From Ashinkailepas kermadecensis (lineage: Eukaryota > Arthropoda > Thecostraca > Neolepadidae): a stretch of 64,000 nucleotides of DNA. The first letter of the stretch is position 1. Every line of letters begins with the position of its first letter. Positions 22,023-33,369 of the stretch are shown piece by piece. Below the pieces are notes generated by a model. The model was not told the origin of the DNA, did no database searches, and worked only from the letters and a program-made list of their open reading frames with translations. The stretch covers positions 62,001 to 126,000 of the forward strand of contig JAOTOM010003175.1 in NCBI GenBank assembly GCA_034440615.1, in the 5' to 3' direction. Position numbers and translations under genes: made by a program.

Positions 22023-22285
22023 TAGCCATCCCCGCATGGCGTCGGATGTACATGAGCCGATTTGCTTCTCAATTAGAAATAAATGGCTACCTAGCGGTGC
22101 CGTCGGAAATAGATGAGCCGACTTGCTTTAGGAAAACAAACAAAAAATAAATAAAAAATTAGCATAACGTAAAACGACTACCCAGAGGAGCCATCGGACG
22201 TCGATGAACCGATTTGCCTAGCAACTCAACATAAACGGCTACCCAGAGGTACAGCGGACGTAGAAGAGCCGAATTGCAAAACACC
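22023..22285. repeat. Tandem motif in the LINE 3' UTR (4 degenerate copies)
   Basis: Four blocks about 60-80 bp apart share GGCTACC, a GTCGG(A/C) block, GATGAGCCGA and TTGC, starting near 22023, 22084, 22168 and 22238. They follow the ORF2 stop directly and belong to the transcript of the element. Confidence 0.75.
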
Positions 22286-22762
22286 GTACTAACCCAACTG
22301 ACAACACTGCATGGCATGCTTAGACTAACCCGCTACTAACAACCAACACGCGGCGGCCGGCGTGATAGGCGGTGTGAACAATTACCTCCTTGTTCGCACG
22401 GTAAAGATCCCTCGGTGCTCTTCGATAAGAGTAGGCTAAAGCCGGCACCCTGGCAAAATCAACTTCTCGCCACTCTCAAAACACCCCCACCCCCACCCAA
22501 ACTACGAATTATTTTGTGGAGGAGTAAAGTAAAATTAAACCATTTAGACATCAGGGAGCTGTCCCCAACCCAGACCCTCGCCTTCAGCACCTAAAATATC
22601 ACGCAAGCTAACGTAAAATTCCTTAACGTAAATGTCGACTTGCCTGCACCTTGATCATAAACGTTCGCTTTATAGACAGACATGTAACGTACTCGCTTTA
22701 AAGGCGGCGCAAATGACCTTTATGGTCCGGCACGCCTAAAAAAATTACTCTCCCTCCCCCTG

Positions 22763-22765
<3 letters not shown>

Positions 22766-22814
<49 letters not shown>
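22766..22814. repeat. (GT)n microsatellite
   Basis: About 49 bp of pure GT. The open frames across it are artefacts. Confidence 0.96.
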
Positions 22815-22821
<7 letters not shown>

Positions 22822-23295
22822 CATAGGTATGCATACATATATATGTATATATTTACGTGCAAGTGGCCGACCCGGCTGTGTCGAGCGGTGCGAGCCCCTC
22901 GCGGATAGGCTGTGCCGGGCGAAAGTAGCCCCTCGCCGCTAGGCTGTGCCGGCGCTGGTGATTGGTGGCCGTGTGGTGACGTGGGGGCGGTAGCCAGGGT
23001 GGCTGCGACCAGCGAGGAGCACGGGAGGCGGAGGTGAACAGAAGTGGAATGAGTATTCGACGTGAATGTGACGGTGTCGGGAATAGGAGATACGAAATTG
23101 GAAAGCAAAGTTGCATATGCAGATATATCAATCTGAAAGTGGTTCACGTGCAAAAAAAATGTTTTCATTCCACCAACCCTCCTCAGCTTGTAATGAGCCG
23201 CATATTTCTGCATTTGAGTGCAGATTGTGCGCTATTTTTCTTCTCAAAACATTTATATTCAAGGCAATGTATAGAAATGCATGTATAGAAATGCA

Positions 23296-23500
23296 ACCGC
23301 CCCGGTAGCTCAGTTGGCAAGAGCGCTGGCCTGCGCTGGTCTCCCCCGTCCTGGCAACACAGGGTTCGAGTCGCTACGCGCGCTCGCATTTAGCCCCCGG
23401 CTGGGATGGTCAGTTGGCAGCTGATCCGATAAGGCCTGGGACGAGCTGCCGGGCGGCCGCGTCGGTGCATTGACGGCACGTTAAACTTTCGGTCAAAATT
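23296..23500 (+). mobile_element. tRNA-derived SINE (family B)
   Basis: Box A is present as GGTAGCTCAGTTGGCAAGAG and box B as GGGTTCGAGTCG, but 15-20 extra bases sit in the anticodon region, so it is not a functional tRNA. The body runs through CCTGGGACGAGCTGCCGGGC to GACGGCACGTTAAACTTTCG. The 3' end is uncertain, and the element may extend to about 23600. A partly duplicated TGTATAGAAATGCA lies just upstream. Confidence 0.7.
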
Positions 23501-23695
23501 ATGCAGTTGAACTGGAATTCATGGATCGGGTGCTGGGGCCAGGGTTCAAGCAACAAACTGCCTAGCAATAGGGCCCTGGTTCATAAAGTCACCCCAGCAC
23601 GAACTCGGATTACTTTTTTTTAATGTGTCCTTATGAAATAGTTTTCGTATGTGCAGCAAGTTGATAAGTTGATTTCACAGCACTACTTGTCAGTT

Positions 23696-23745
23696 ATTAG
23701 CTATTTGGATTTAAGGGCACTTCGAACGAGATATGTGGTAATTTA
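23696..23745 (-). mobile_element. LINE 3'-tail remnant
   Basis: On the minus strand it reads TTCGAAGTGCCCTTAAATCC followed by AAATAGCTAATAAC, the tail of the dispersed family, with the 5' hairpin arm missing. It resembles the copy at 856-888. Confidence 0.5.
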
Positions 23746-24699
23746 GCATACTTAACGTTCATTTTAGTATACTACAGCACGATGAAAACCATTGCCGAGG
23801 TTCTGGAACCCAACAGCTCTCTGAATATGCTTCCAAGATGAATGACTTCCGAGTCATCCGCCGGCACGTCCTGATATGCTTACTGTGCTATTTCCACGGA
23901 ACAACCTTCGGTTGCATTGCCAGACGTTGTCACGGGAAAAGTGCCTGTCGCATCGCCAGGGCTCCTGGGACAGCGGGAGTACAGAGGTGTTGGTGAGTAG
24001 CGTGCGTGTGACCGACCCACAGTCTGCTGTCGTGAAGTCCACTTCGGACCACCTCCTTCGAAATGCATTTGGGTCCCATGTGTCCGGACTCGTCGGGTCC
24101 CGTCATGAACGCTCCGAGTGGAAGCCGTCACCCGTCGGCCGGCGCCGGCACATGCTGACGTTGCAGTTGACGCCTCGAGCAGCGGCTGCGGCGGAATGTT
24201 ATGCTTCAGCCAGATCCGATGCCAGCGCTGCGACGGCCGATCGGCAGGTATTATGTTCATGGGACAGGGAAGTCATATTTCAAGTCTCGAACGCCAGGGG
24301 AGGTTCGCTGCTCTCTGCATGGAGGCTAGCAATCCGTGTGGTTGTGAACGTGCCAGGTGACGGTCAGCAGCGCCGCATGGTGCGCCGCGTCAAGAGCACG
24401 CTCATCTGTCGCTCAGGCGCCATCATGCTCATAGCATGCTTAGTTGAACTTACATCGAATCGGTGGCCGACGGAGCAGCATTAATACCCTACGGTCAGCA
24501 CCATATTAGGTGCGATAAATACACTTCAGCAGGTTGAGAGACTTGAAGCGCTTCTCCCTCAATGTTTTAGAAAGTTGTTTTCACGTCAAACGACGGTCGA
24601 ACTGCTGCCTGATGAACTTTTTGATTGGGTGAAGCGGCACGTACGCGCCACACATCTCCACATCTCACATCTCCATTTCCAGTTCTTGAGAGCGTTGTC

Positions 24700-25905
24700 T
24701 TGGACAGAAGTGCATTGCAACCGTTTGTCTATGTAAAAGCGAGACGGATGGCGGCGTCAAATGCTCAAAGATGATCCATTGTCCAACGACGCTTCGTAGA
24801 ACCACACTGTGCGTCAGTGAAAACTTCCAGAACTTTCAGTCTTTCCAGAAACAATGTGAGTCTCCATTCACTCCAGAAGATTGCAAAGACCAGGAGTGAG
24901 GGAAATGATCCGGTGGTGCAGCGAGTCTAGACCACTCATTCTTGGTTTGAGACCAGCGACCACCATGGCTTCTCGCCAGCAGCCTGGCAAGTAGACCTCG
25001 TTCCGTGCTTTGCTCAGTGAAGTCAGCAGTGCTTGAAGCACTCGTACAGGTAGGTGCTTCAACATCTCGTCGTGCATCCGGTCAGGTCAATCTGCCACAT
25101 TCTTAGGACCTCTGACAGCTGAACTGCTGAATGTAGCTGATGAATACTGGATGGTGGGTTATACACACAGGCGGCCAGGTGCGGACAAATCGATTGGCTC
25201 AGCTTCTAAGACGACCTGGCGGAGAGGTTGGGGATGATAGTCTTCTCCGCTGGGCGCTGCTAGAGCTCGGTCAGCTTCCGCATCGACTTCGGCAGGGTCA
25301 CATCCACACCAGCCGCGTGTAATACGGGAGTGCGGAACACCTCATACTGCCCGGCAATACATCTAATACGAAACGATATGTGGGTCGTTGAGGGTAATAG
25401 TGGATGCATAGTTAATTTGATTAGATATGCAAAATACATAATATGCATATAATATATTATAAATATATAGTATATACGGTTAATAGAGGAAACGTATTTG
25501 CTCCATGGTTTCCTTTTTGCTCCCCGTATAATAAGCGCGCCAAGCATTGTGCCTTTTGAAGTGCAATTAGGTTCGCTTGGTCGCTATTTTTGTTTCCCTG
25601 TAATGTTCGTTTACGTGCGCGTATAGCGTCGCATCATTCTGTTGACCACCACGAAACTGGAGTGCGACGTGGAGCACCAGAAGTTTGTGGGATGCAAGAG
25701 TCGACTGCGTGCACCAGCATCACTGAGAACTATTCCACTGGAACGGTACTTTCACCAAGGTCGTTTGGAAAGCAAGCTTCCGCATTGTACTCAAACTCCC
25801 CCAGTCCGCTTTCTTAAGATTCCACCGTTGAAGCCCAGAGCCAAGCACCACGCTGCCCGCGTATTGTATATAAATTGGGAATTGGTCGCTACCAAGCGCG
25901 GAGTC
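24700..25905 (-). pseudogene. Degenerate minus-strand LINE ORF2 fragment
   Basis: Three homologous patches run in order on the minus strand. Near 25850 is WNLKKADW. Near 25620-25720 is SGAPRRTPVSWW and RARKRTLQ, matching SGAPRRTLVPWW in the large plus-strand LINE at 30318. At 24868-25110 is LKHLPVRVLQALL and GLDSLHHRIISLT, then QCGSTKRR and TMDHL near 24760-24800. These are the end of the endonuclease and the beginning of the RT. Stops, frame changes and non-homologous gaps interrupt it. AT-rich sequence at 25380-25480 lies inside. Confidence 0.75.
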
Positions 25906-25914
25906 AGGGGCTGA

Positions 25915-26345
25915 CCAGGTCAGACAACGGCCAGACAGAGGCTAACCAGGTCAGACAATGGCCAGACAGAGGCTGACCAGGTCAGACAATGACCAGATAG
26001 ATGCTGACCAGGTCAGACAATGGCCAGACAGAGGCTGACAATGTCAGACAATGGCCAGATAGAGGCTGACAAGGTCAGACAATGGCCAGACAGAGGCTGA
26101 CGAGGTCAGACAATGACCGTACAGAGGCTGACCAGGTCAGACAATGGCTAGACAGACGCTGACCAGGCCAGACAATGACCAGACAGACGCTGACCAGGTC
26201 AGACAATGGCGGACATAGGCTATCCAGGTCAGACAATGGCCAGACAGAGGATGACCAGATCAGACAATGACCAGGCAGAGACTAATACCAGGCAGAGGCA
26301 CTAGGCAGAGGATAACCTTGACCAGGTCAGACAATGGCCAGAGAA
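25915..26345. repeat. About 30-bp minisatellite (about 14 copies)
   Basis: The unit is CTGACCAGGTCAGACAATGG followed by CCAGACAGAGG, with local deletions near 26280-26310. Confidence 0.93.
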
Positions 26346-26514
26346 AGGCTTGCGAGACTCGGGTCGATCGCGAACATAAGACCAGAGGGAAGAGAGATAT
26401 CCAGTTTGGAGAGATAACCAGCGATACGTCCTGATGCTGTGGCTTTGGTTAACCACTAAAACACTAAATGCTAAAGTGAGAATACTGAAGTCAGGTGCTA
26501 TGGCTGACCGCTAG

Positions 26515-26556
26515 AAGCACTTCTACGTGCGCAATATTGCGCACGTAGAAGTGCTT
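26515..26556. repeat. 42-bp perfect palindrome
   Basis: The left half is AAGCACTTCTACGTGCGCAA plus T, and the right half is its exact reverse complement, meeting at AAT/ATT. The core CACGTGCGCAATATTGC occurs again at 26564-26580. A MITE-like or replication-derived hairpin is possible. Confidence 0.95.
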
Positions 26557-26559
26557 TGA

Positions 26560-27728
26560 TTTCCACGTGCGCAATATTGCCCGTTTAAATGGTCTTTGCA
26601 AGAACACTTCAACGGAACACCGGATTATTTTCTTAGATGGAAAGAGGAGTGTGGCAGCAACTTTGTCTCTTGGAGGCACACAACAGTCAGACGGTGCTGG
26701 CTTAAAGCTGTCTCGAGATCGGTCTGTTTGAACGGATTCCTCGGCAGCTCCAATGTAAAACTACAGGCAAGAATGTTAGTTTCAGGTAGAAAAACTGATT
26801 AAAAAGAGACATCGCCGACTAGAGTTGACTGAGACGGAAACATTATGAAGGTGAGGCGGCCGTCGTCTCCACGGATGGTCCGGACGGAAAATCGGGCTTC
26901 TCCCGCCAGGAGGGGATGAAGACCACGAGGAGGTTCGCTTGCGACCCGCCGCCGGGGACGGCCGGTGTGCCGCTCTCTCACACCCACGGGGCTGAGTGAA
27001 GGGCGAGCTCATCGCCCTCCCAGTTTAGGCGTTAGACATAGGGTTGATTCGGGACTGGAGCAAAGCGGAGAAGTCGCGCCTCAAGTGGATGTCCGACGGC
27101 CTTGCGCTCGCCGAGGAGTCCCTGGACCCACTCCGAGAAGCGCGGCCATTCGCCTCCATGTCGGGAGCACCGGGCGGACTGCCAGCCGATGAGGCGTGCT
27201 TAGGCCGCCGATGGTGCGACCACCGGAACCCGGCGCGAGGTCACGCCAAACCCCGCCGAAGTATTTGTGTGCCTAGGGGCACTGAGGTCGTCGTCAGGTG
27301 ATGGTGTGCGGAGGCGGCAGGGATATTGGTGAAGATATTGACTTGGGACCGGATGTGGTAGGAAAGTGGTTTGGGGTGGATGAGGATTGGGTGCTGGTGA
27401 GCGCAAAGATTGGAGATGCTAATGTCGAGGTGGACATCCAGAGCTTGCTAGGTAGCTTTTTCCGTTACGGTTCTTGCCACCCGCCGTCCCCCTGTCCGGC
27501 GGACATCTCGACGTGTGGCCTCTCTGGCGCAGGTACTCCCGGGTAGTGCGGTGGCTTCAACTGCTTCGTGTTGACGAGGGGACGGGCACACCGGAGAGAC
27601 GGAGAAGCTCACTTGCTGGTGCAATGAGATCATCGGTTTCATTTGCCTGTGCCTGTTGTGGAAACGACGTGATAGTTTTAGCTTTCGAGGCGTACGACAT
27701 TCTTGGATGAGTGTGGCCGTAGAGACAC
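26560..27728. other. Unassigned GC-rich interval
   Basis: No domain recognised. The plus-strand frame at 27298-27546 reads like a globular acidic protein (DIGEDIDLGPDVV, VLVSAKIGDANVEVDIQSLL) but is short and unsupported. It could be the leader or N-terminal ORF1 of another LINE, given the gag fragments immediately to the right. Confidence 0.35.
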
Positions 27729-28085
27729 CTAGCCTCGAGGAACGCTACGTTTTATGCGCTTAATTGGAATAAATTCCTTTTCTTTGATGCAACTCGGGCA
27801 AGTGTGGTCGTACGAAGAGTGATGAGGGTCCTGTCCTCCTCCACCGTTTGCACAAAACGCCATCTCAGACGTGCGGCGTTCTCTTGTGTGATGATAGGAG
27901 GCGCATCTGCCACCCACAAGGCGAGTCCGGCAACACTGATTGGTAAGTCCAAACCTTTGGCACTTGAAACATCTCACGAGATTGAGAAGAAAAGCAAGAA
28001 TTTTGACACGCACGTAACCCACCCGAATCTCACGGGGAAGATCGGCCGAATTGAATCTTAGGACCACGTTGTTGGCTGGTATCAT
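27729..28085 (-). pseudogene. Minus-strand LINE ORF1 fragment (zinc knuckle region)
   Basis: On the minus strand: FNSADLPREIRVGYVRVKI, then CFKCQRFGLTNQCC (the knuckle His is Leu), later CANGGGGQDPHHSSYDHTC, ending KEKEFIPIKRIK. This aligns with the plus-strand ORF1 that begins 7 bases away, but the two differ too much to be a recent inverted duplication. It is a different, 5'-truncated family member. Confidence 0.8.
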
Positions 28086-28091
28086 TTATGC

Positions 28092-29427
28092 GCCTCTCCC
28101 CATCCACATCTTATTTTGACTTTTAATGCAGACGACCTTCCAGATACCGTGCTTGTGGGATATGTTCGTGTCAAAGTATGAAGGTACATTCCGAACCCTA
28201 TGCGATGTTTTCAGTGTCAGCGTTTCGGACACATCACGTCTGCATGCCGAAACCGCCCCGCATGCGCAAACTGCGCTGCCACTGCTCACACAACGGAAAA
28301 CTGCAGCGGCCAGGAGCGCTGGTGTGTAAACTGTGGGCAAGGTCAAACCCCACACACCGCGTATGACCGTTCTTGCCCTTCGTACAGTAAGGAAAAAGAG
28401 ATATTGTCGCTGAAATTCACCCACAACATTTCGTTCCGTGAAGCACGAGAGATGTTCTGTAGCACACATCCAATAATTTCTTACGCTACAAAGGCAGCAG
28501 CATTACCCCCAATGGGTAACACACACCCCCACCCACAGCAGCACGAGCAGGGTAGTGCTACTGTGTTGATAAGTCGTCTGGTAGCTCTCCTCCGATAATT
28601 TGGTGTCGCATGGCCCCCGTCGGCGACGACGGGGCAGGGGTGACCAACCGAAAGGACTCCGACGCGGCCGAAGTGCCACCCACTACCAGTGCATGCGCAG
28701 ATGAGCCGTCAGATGTCTCCTCCCGATCAACCACTGAAGGTGGGGGGTGGACTCAGGTCCAGAGGTCAAAGAGGCCTGCTCGGCCGTCTCCAGCCAAGTC
28801 CAGTCCCTCTCCATCTACCACATCACCTACCTTGAATTCCCCGCCTTCCACTTCACGTCCGTTCTCCAGCCCCCTCCCCTCGCTTCCCACACGCACCAGC
28901 ACCATCCCCAAATCCCTCCTATCCACCTCATCCCTACCTGAATCCTCCCCCTTCCCGTGAGCCAAGCCTCCCCCATACCCTCGACCTCTACTTCCGCACC
29001 TCCTTCGCCGTCCAACAGCTCCAATCGACCTATTCAAATCTCTGATGAGAGATTGCACTCCCAAGAAGCCGAAAGGCGCGCTCGCGAAGCCAAGCGAGCA
29101 CGGCTCGCACAAATGGAGAAAGCTCGGGCGAAGGACCGTCAAGGAGCTGACAAGGCTCCAACCCCAAGGCCGGCCACCCCGTTGCCGCGTCGGAGGGTGG
29201 AGGGTCCATGTCAGGCTATCAACGAGATGGGCCCTCCTCCGCCCCCGCCCCGACTGGAGCCCCAGAAAAGAGGTTTGCCTCTGTCGGGCCCTCCACTTGG
29301 GGATGGGTCACCACGCTCTCGACCCCGGGCTCAGTCCATTGGGCCGAGTCGAGGTGCACCATCTGGACCATCAGTGGCGCCCTCTCTCGGTTATAACTCA
29401 AAACCATGCTCGGACGGCAATCACTGA
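28092..29427 (+). pseudogene. LINE ORF1 (gag-like), broken
   Basis: In-frame from HLILTFNADDLPDTVLVGY with a TGA at 28179, then zinc knuckles CFQCQRFGHITSAC, CANCAATAHTTENC and CVNCGQGQTPHTAYDRSC. Frame changes occur near 28600 and 28957. The remainder is Ser/Pro-rich with a basic RRAREAKRARLAQMEKAR stretch, to the stop at 29425-29427. Confidence 0.82.
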
Positions 29428-29492
29428 ACTTGGCTTTTGCAACTACACACTTTCACACACACAAGACTAGTCGCTCGTAGTCAAGCACCGAG

Positions 29493-32400
29493 ATGCCCTG
29501 TTTAGTTTTACAATGGAGCATGTGTGGGTTTCGAGCTAATTTTTACTGACCTTCAGGCAATTTTATCTCAACGAAATCCCGTAGCTGTTTGCCTGCAGGA
29601 GACCAAGTTGTCACCCGGAGCCTATTGCTCCTTAAATAGTTACTCCGTCTTCCGAAAGGCCGTAGTGGCTCAAACCGTGGCACATGGTGGATCCATGTTG
29701 GCGGTGCACCGTAGCGTGCCTGCGCAGCAGGTGGCGCTGTGTACCTCACTCCAGGCAGTTGCTGCCCGTATAAGTTTCAGTGATCGCCAACTAACGTTGT
29801 GTTCACTGTATTTGCCACCTGGGCTTCCTCTCCCCTCGGCGGAGCTTGGACTTTTAATGTTAGAACTTCCATCGCCGGTTTTACTATTAGGGGACTTTAA
29901 CTGTTACACACAGCCTGGGGCTGTTCCTCCACTAATGTTCGGGGAAATCCCTGGAGCATTTTATCCATGCTGAGTCCTTGTTTCTTTTAAATACTGGCTC
30001 GCCCACTCATTTTACTTCACCTTCTGGGAGCACATCGGTTTTAGACCTAAGCCTCTGCTCCCCGCAACTGGCGGAGCATTTTACTTGGTCTGCTGACAAC
30101 GATCCGCTAGGAAGCGATCATTTCCCGATCTGGCTGGAGTACCAGAGTGAAACTGTTCTCGGCGCGCTGCCTCAGAGGTGGCACCTTACGAAAGCCAATG
30201 GGAACGAGTATGAGGCCAGACTAGTAAGTAAATTCACCGTTTCCCACGACAGTCGTCCATTCTCGATTGCTACACTTACTTCAGCGATAATCGAGACAGC
30301 CACGGAGTGCGTCCCGAGGACCTCAGGGGCACCTCGGCGCACTCTAGTGCCATGGTGGACCCAAAGGTGCCTGGAGGCTACTCGCGCCCGTAAACGTGCA
30401 TTTTGGGCTTTCAGCCGAAACAGCACGATGGTAAGCCTGATAGCGTTTAGAAAATCCAGGGCTCAGGCACGGCGTACCATTCGTGACGCGAAGAGAGCCT
30501 CCTGGCTGGACTACATTGGTCGGCTAAACCATTATGCTCCTCTAACGGACGTCTGGTCGCGCATAAAGCGAATATCTGGACGCTACTCCGCAACTCCCCA
30601 GCCGGTATTGCAAATACGTGGTGAAGCCATCATGAACCCTTCTGAAGTCGCCAACGAAATCGGAAAAGCCCTCTCAGAACGCAGCAAAGACGGAAATTGC
30701 GACCCCGATCTCTTGCGGCATCGCGTCCGCAGCGAGAAAAACATGGTGGATTTTTCCACCCCAGAACAGCTTCCATACAACGAACGATTCACCAAGGCCG
30801 AGTTGATCTCAGCAATCCGTTCTCTCAGGAACGTGTCTGAAGGTCCAGACCTGGTTCACAATCAAATGATTGAACACCTTCCACCATGCGCACAAGATAT
30901 CTTACTGACTACTTTTAACTCTCTGTGGGAGAGTGGCGAATTTCCGGAGGCCTGGCGGGGAGCCATAGTTATACCTGTCCTGAAACCTGGAAGGAGTAGA
31001 CTCGATCCACTACACTACCGCCCCATATCTCTTACGTCATCGATGTGTAAGCTGATGGAGCGAATGGTGAATGTTCGGCTATGTTGGTATCTGGAGGACA
31101 AGAACGTTTTATCAAATGAACAGTGTGGGTTTGGAAACAAAACAGAAGTACAATTGATCACCTGGTCACGCTTGACACTGCAATTCGAACAGCTTTCGCA
31201 CAACATCGACATGTCGGAGCTGTGTTTTCTGACATCGAAGCTGCTTTCGACACCACATGGCGACATGGAATTCTGATGAAGCTACGTGGATACGGCCTGC
31301 GAGGATGTATGGCTGTCTTTATACAAAACTTTTTAGCAAACCGTCGGTTTCAGGTTCGTGTTGGCGAGCGACTCTCACGATGGTACAAACAGGTCAACGG
31401 AATTCCCCAAGGCAGTGTGCTCAGTGTGGCGCTGTTCGCCATTATCATCAACGACATTGGATCCTGCCTGTCGCCGTCAATATCCCGTTCACTGTTCGTG
31501 GCCGATTTTACGATCTGGTCATCCAGCACATCGACAACAATATTGCAGCGGCAGTTGCAGCTTGCTGTCGCTAGGCTAGAGCGTTGGACGAAGGTGAATG
31601 GCTTCAGTTTTCGACGACAAAAACGGTCGCCGTGCATTTCTTCCGGCGTCGAAACTGTCTGGATATGAAAATGAGGCCATATGGTTCGGAAATTCCAACA
31701 GAGACGAATGTCAAATTCCTCGGCGTCTTTCTAGACAACCGACTTACATACAGGCATCACTTTAGGATGCCCAGAGACAGGTGTTTACGTCTATGAACGT
31801 TCTGAAAGTGGTTGCGCGTACGTCGTATGGGGCCGATAAACCAACCCTGCTGCAGCTTTATCGCTCCCTGATTCGGTCAAAATTAGACTACGCATGTTTT
31901 GTCTACGACGGCGCAGCTCTGACCGCCAAACGAACACTAGACACCGTACACCACTCAGCACTCCGGATCTGCACCGGCGCCTTTCGCACCACACGGATTT
32001 CTCGTCTATTGGTAGAGTCCAACGAGCCAGCTCTTTCTATGCGTTGGGAACTGCTCGGCATGCGGTATGCCTGCAAGCTGCGACAATTCCCAAGTCACCC
32101 AACGTACCGTTCCGTGTTTTCGCGAAGCGTCCTGGCTCTCTTCAGAAGACGACGGCCTGTGAGCTGTGTTCCCTTCTGTGTCAGGATTCGCAAACTATTG
32201 GAGGACAGCGACATAAGATTACGCGGAGTGATGCGCGTCGGTAATCGAAAATCCCTCCCTGGACTCTCCAGATATTGACATTTCGCTGTCATATCTCAAA
32301 AAGTGCGCAGTCGTTCCTGAGGAATTCAGACTAAGGGCACTAGAGTTAATGGCATCTTACAGTCATTTTACAGGCACCTATACAGATGGATCCAAGACCG

Positions 32401-33200
32401 AGTCTGGTGTTGGGTGCACGAGGTGACGAATGGGCACAGTCGTCAGGACGTTTTCGCTTCCGCCGCATGCATCTGTATATACGTCTGTGTTGGTAGCCTT
32501 TAACAAGGCACTGGGTTTCACTGAGACATGTGATGACACGCGGCATATAATTTACACCGATTCTCTTAGCAGTTTCATGACTATGAATGCGTTTTATCCG
32601 TCAGACCCACTTGCACAAAATATTTTACGTAGGCTTACACTGCCGACCTGCGCTGGAAAAACGGTTATGTTGGATTCCGAGCCATGTGGGAATCTGTCGG
32701 AACGAGGCCGCGGATGCTGCGACGAAGCGAGGTGCACGGGCCCCGTGCACACGTTCCCTCCCGCTTCCTGCCAGGTACTTCTACTCAGCTGTCAAAGGTT
32801 ATATTTCGGGCAAGTGGCAGGCAAGCTGGAACTCTCTAACAAACAACAAGTTGAAGACTGTGAAGCCCTATATTGGTGAGTGGGCTTCATCATCACAACG
32901 AAACAGAGGCCACGAGGTGACCCTGTGTCGCCTGCGTTGAGACATACTTATGCGACACACCGGTATCTCCTCAGCGGTGACGAGGCGCCACGGTGCCCGA
33001 GGTGCACCGCACCAATGTCAGTGCGACACATTTTAGTATCATGCCTTGCCAGGCTTGCCCACGAACGGAGACGTCACTTTGGACGGACCTCTGTCTCGCT
33101 TCGGGAAGTATTAGGGGATGAGTCGGACATAGTTCAATCAGGAAAGCTTTTTAAATTTATATTGGAAGTTAGGTTTTCCGTGATTTACACCGGTCATTAA
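29493..33200 (+). pseudogene. LINE ORF2 (endonuclease, RT, RNase H), broken
   Basis: Starts MPCLVLQWSMCGFRANF at ATG 29493. The family's QWN Asn is Ser here. A frame change near 29535 leads into AVCLQETKLS, LLGDFN and GSDHFPIW (with another near 29975). A linker with SGAPRRTLVPWW follows, then the RT from about 30780 (EGPDLVHNQM, YRPISLTS, and after a frame change near 31130, SDIEAAFDTTW and GIPQGSVLSVALF). The RT active site reads FVADF instead of F(V)DD, so the first catalytic Asp is lost. RNase H remnants YTDGSKTESGVG (then TGA), YTDSLSS and WIPSHVGICRNEAAD lie in different frames. The end motif is CPRCTAPMSVRHILVSC. Confidence 0.9.
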
Positions 33201-33369
33201 CATATTGCTGCAGACATGGCTAGCACCAGTTTTATTATGAACAGATTCGACATCGTCGTATAACTCGTTATCTGAACTGACGTTCATTCGCTCTTATGTT
33301 TAAATGAGTTATGGGCGCGAAATGACCTATGCAGTCGATGTGCCCCTAAACCACAATAACTAACTAACT

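Larger units (their letters stand above)
15900..22735 (+). mobile_element. Nearly full-length LINE with RNase H (I/Jockey-like), inactivated
   Basis: The components in order are: a leader of about 400 bp, an ORF1 gag-like gene with zinc knuckles, an overlapping ORF2 (apurinic-type endonuclease, RT, RNase H, CCHC end), a 3' UTR with a tandem motif, and possibly a 3' tail near 22702-22735 shaped like the terminal hairpin of the other LINE family. RNase H after the RT points to the I superfamily or its close relatives. Several stop codons and frameshifts show it is dead. The exact 5' and 3' ends are inferred, and no target-site duplication was found. Confidence 0.85.
28092..33365 (+). mobile_element. 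Large LINE with RNase H (I/Jockey-like), 5'-truncated and dead
   Basis: The order is ORF1 (from within the domain preceding the zinc knuckles), ORF2 (endonuclease, RT, RNase H, CCHC end), and a 3' UTR ending GGGCGCGAAATGACC ... GTGCCCCTAAACC with an (AACT)n tail at 33360-33370. Its 3' end identifies the many short dispersed tails in this window. It starts head-to-head with a minus-strand ORF1 fragment. Confidence 0.88.
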
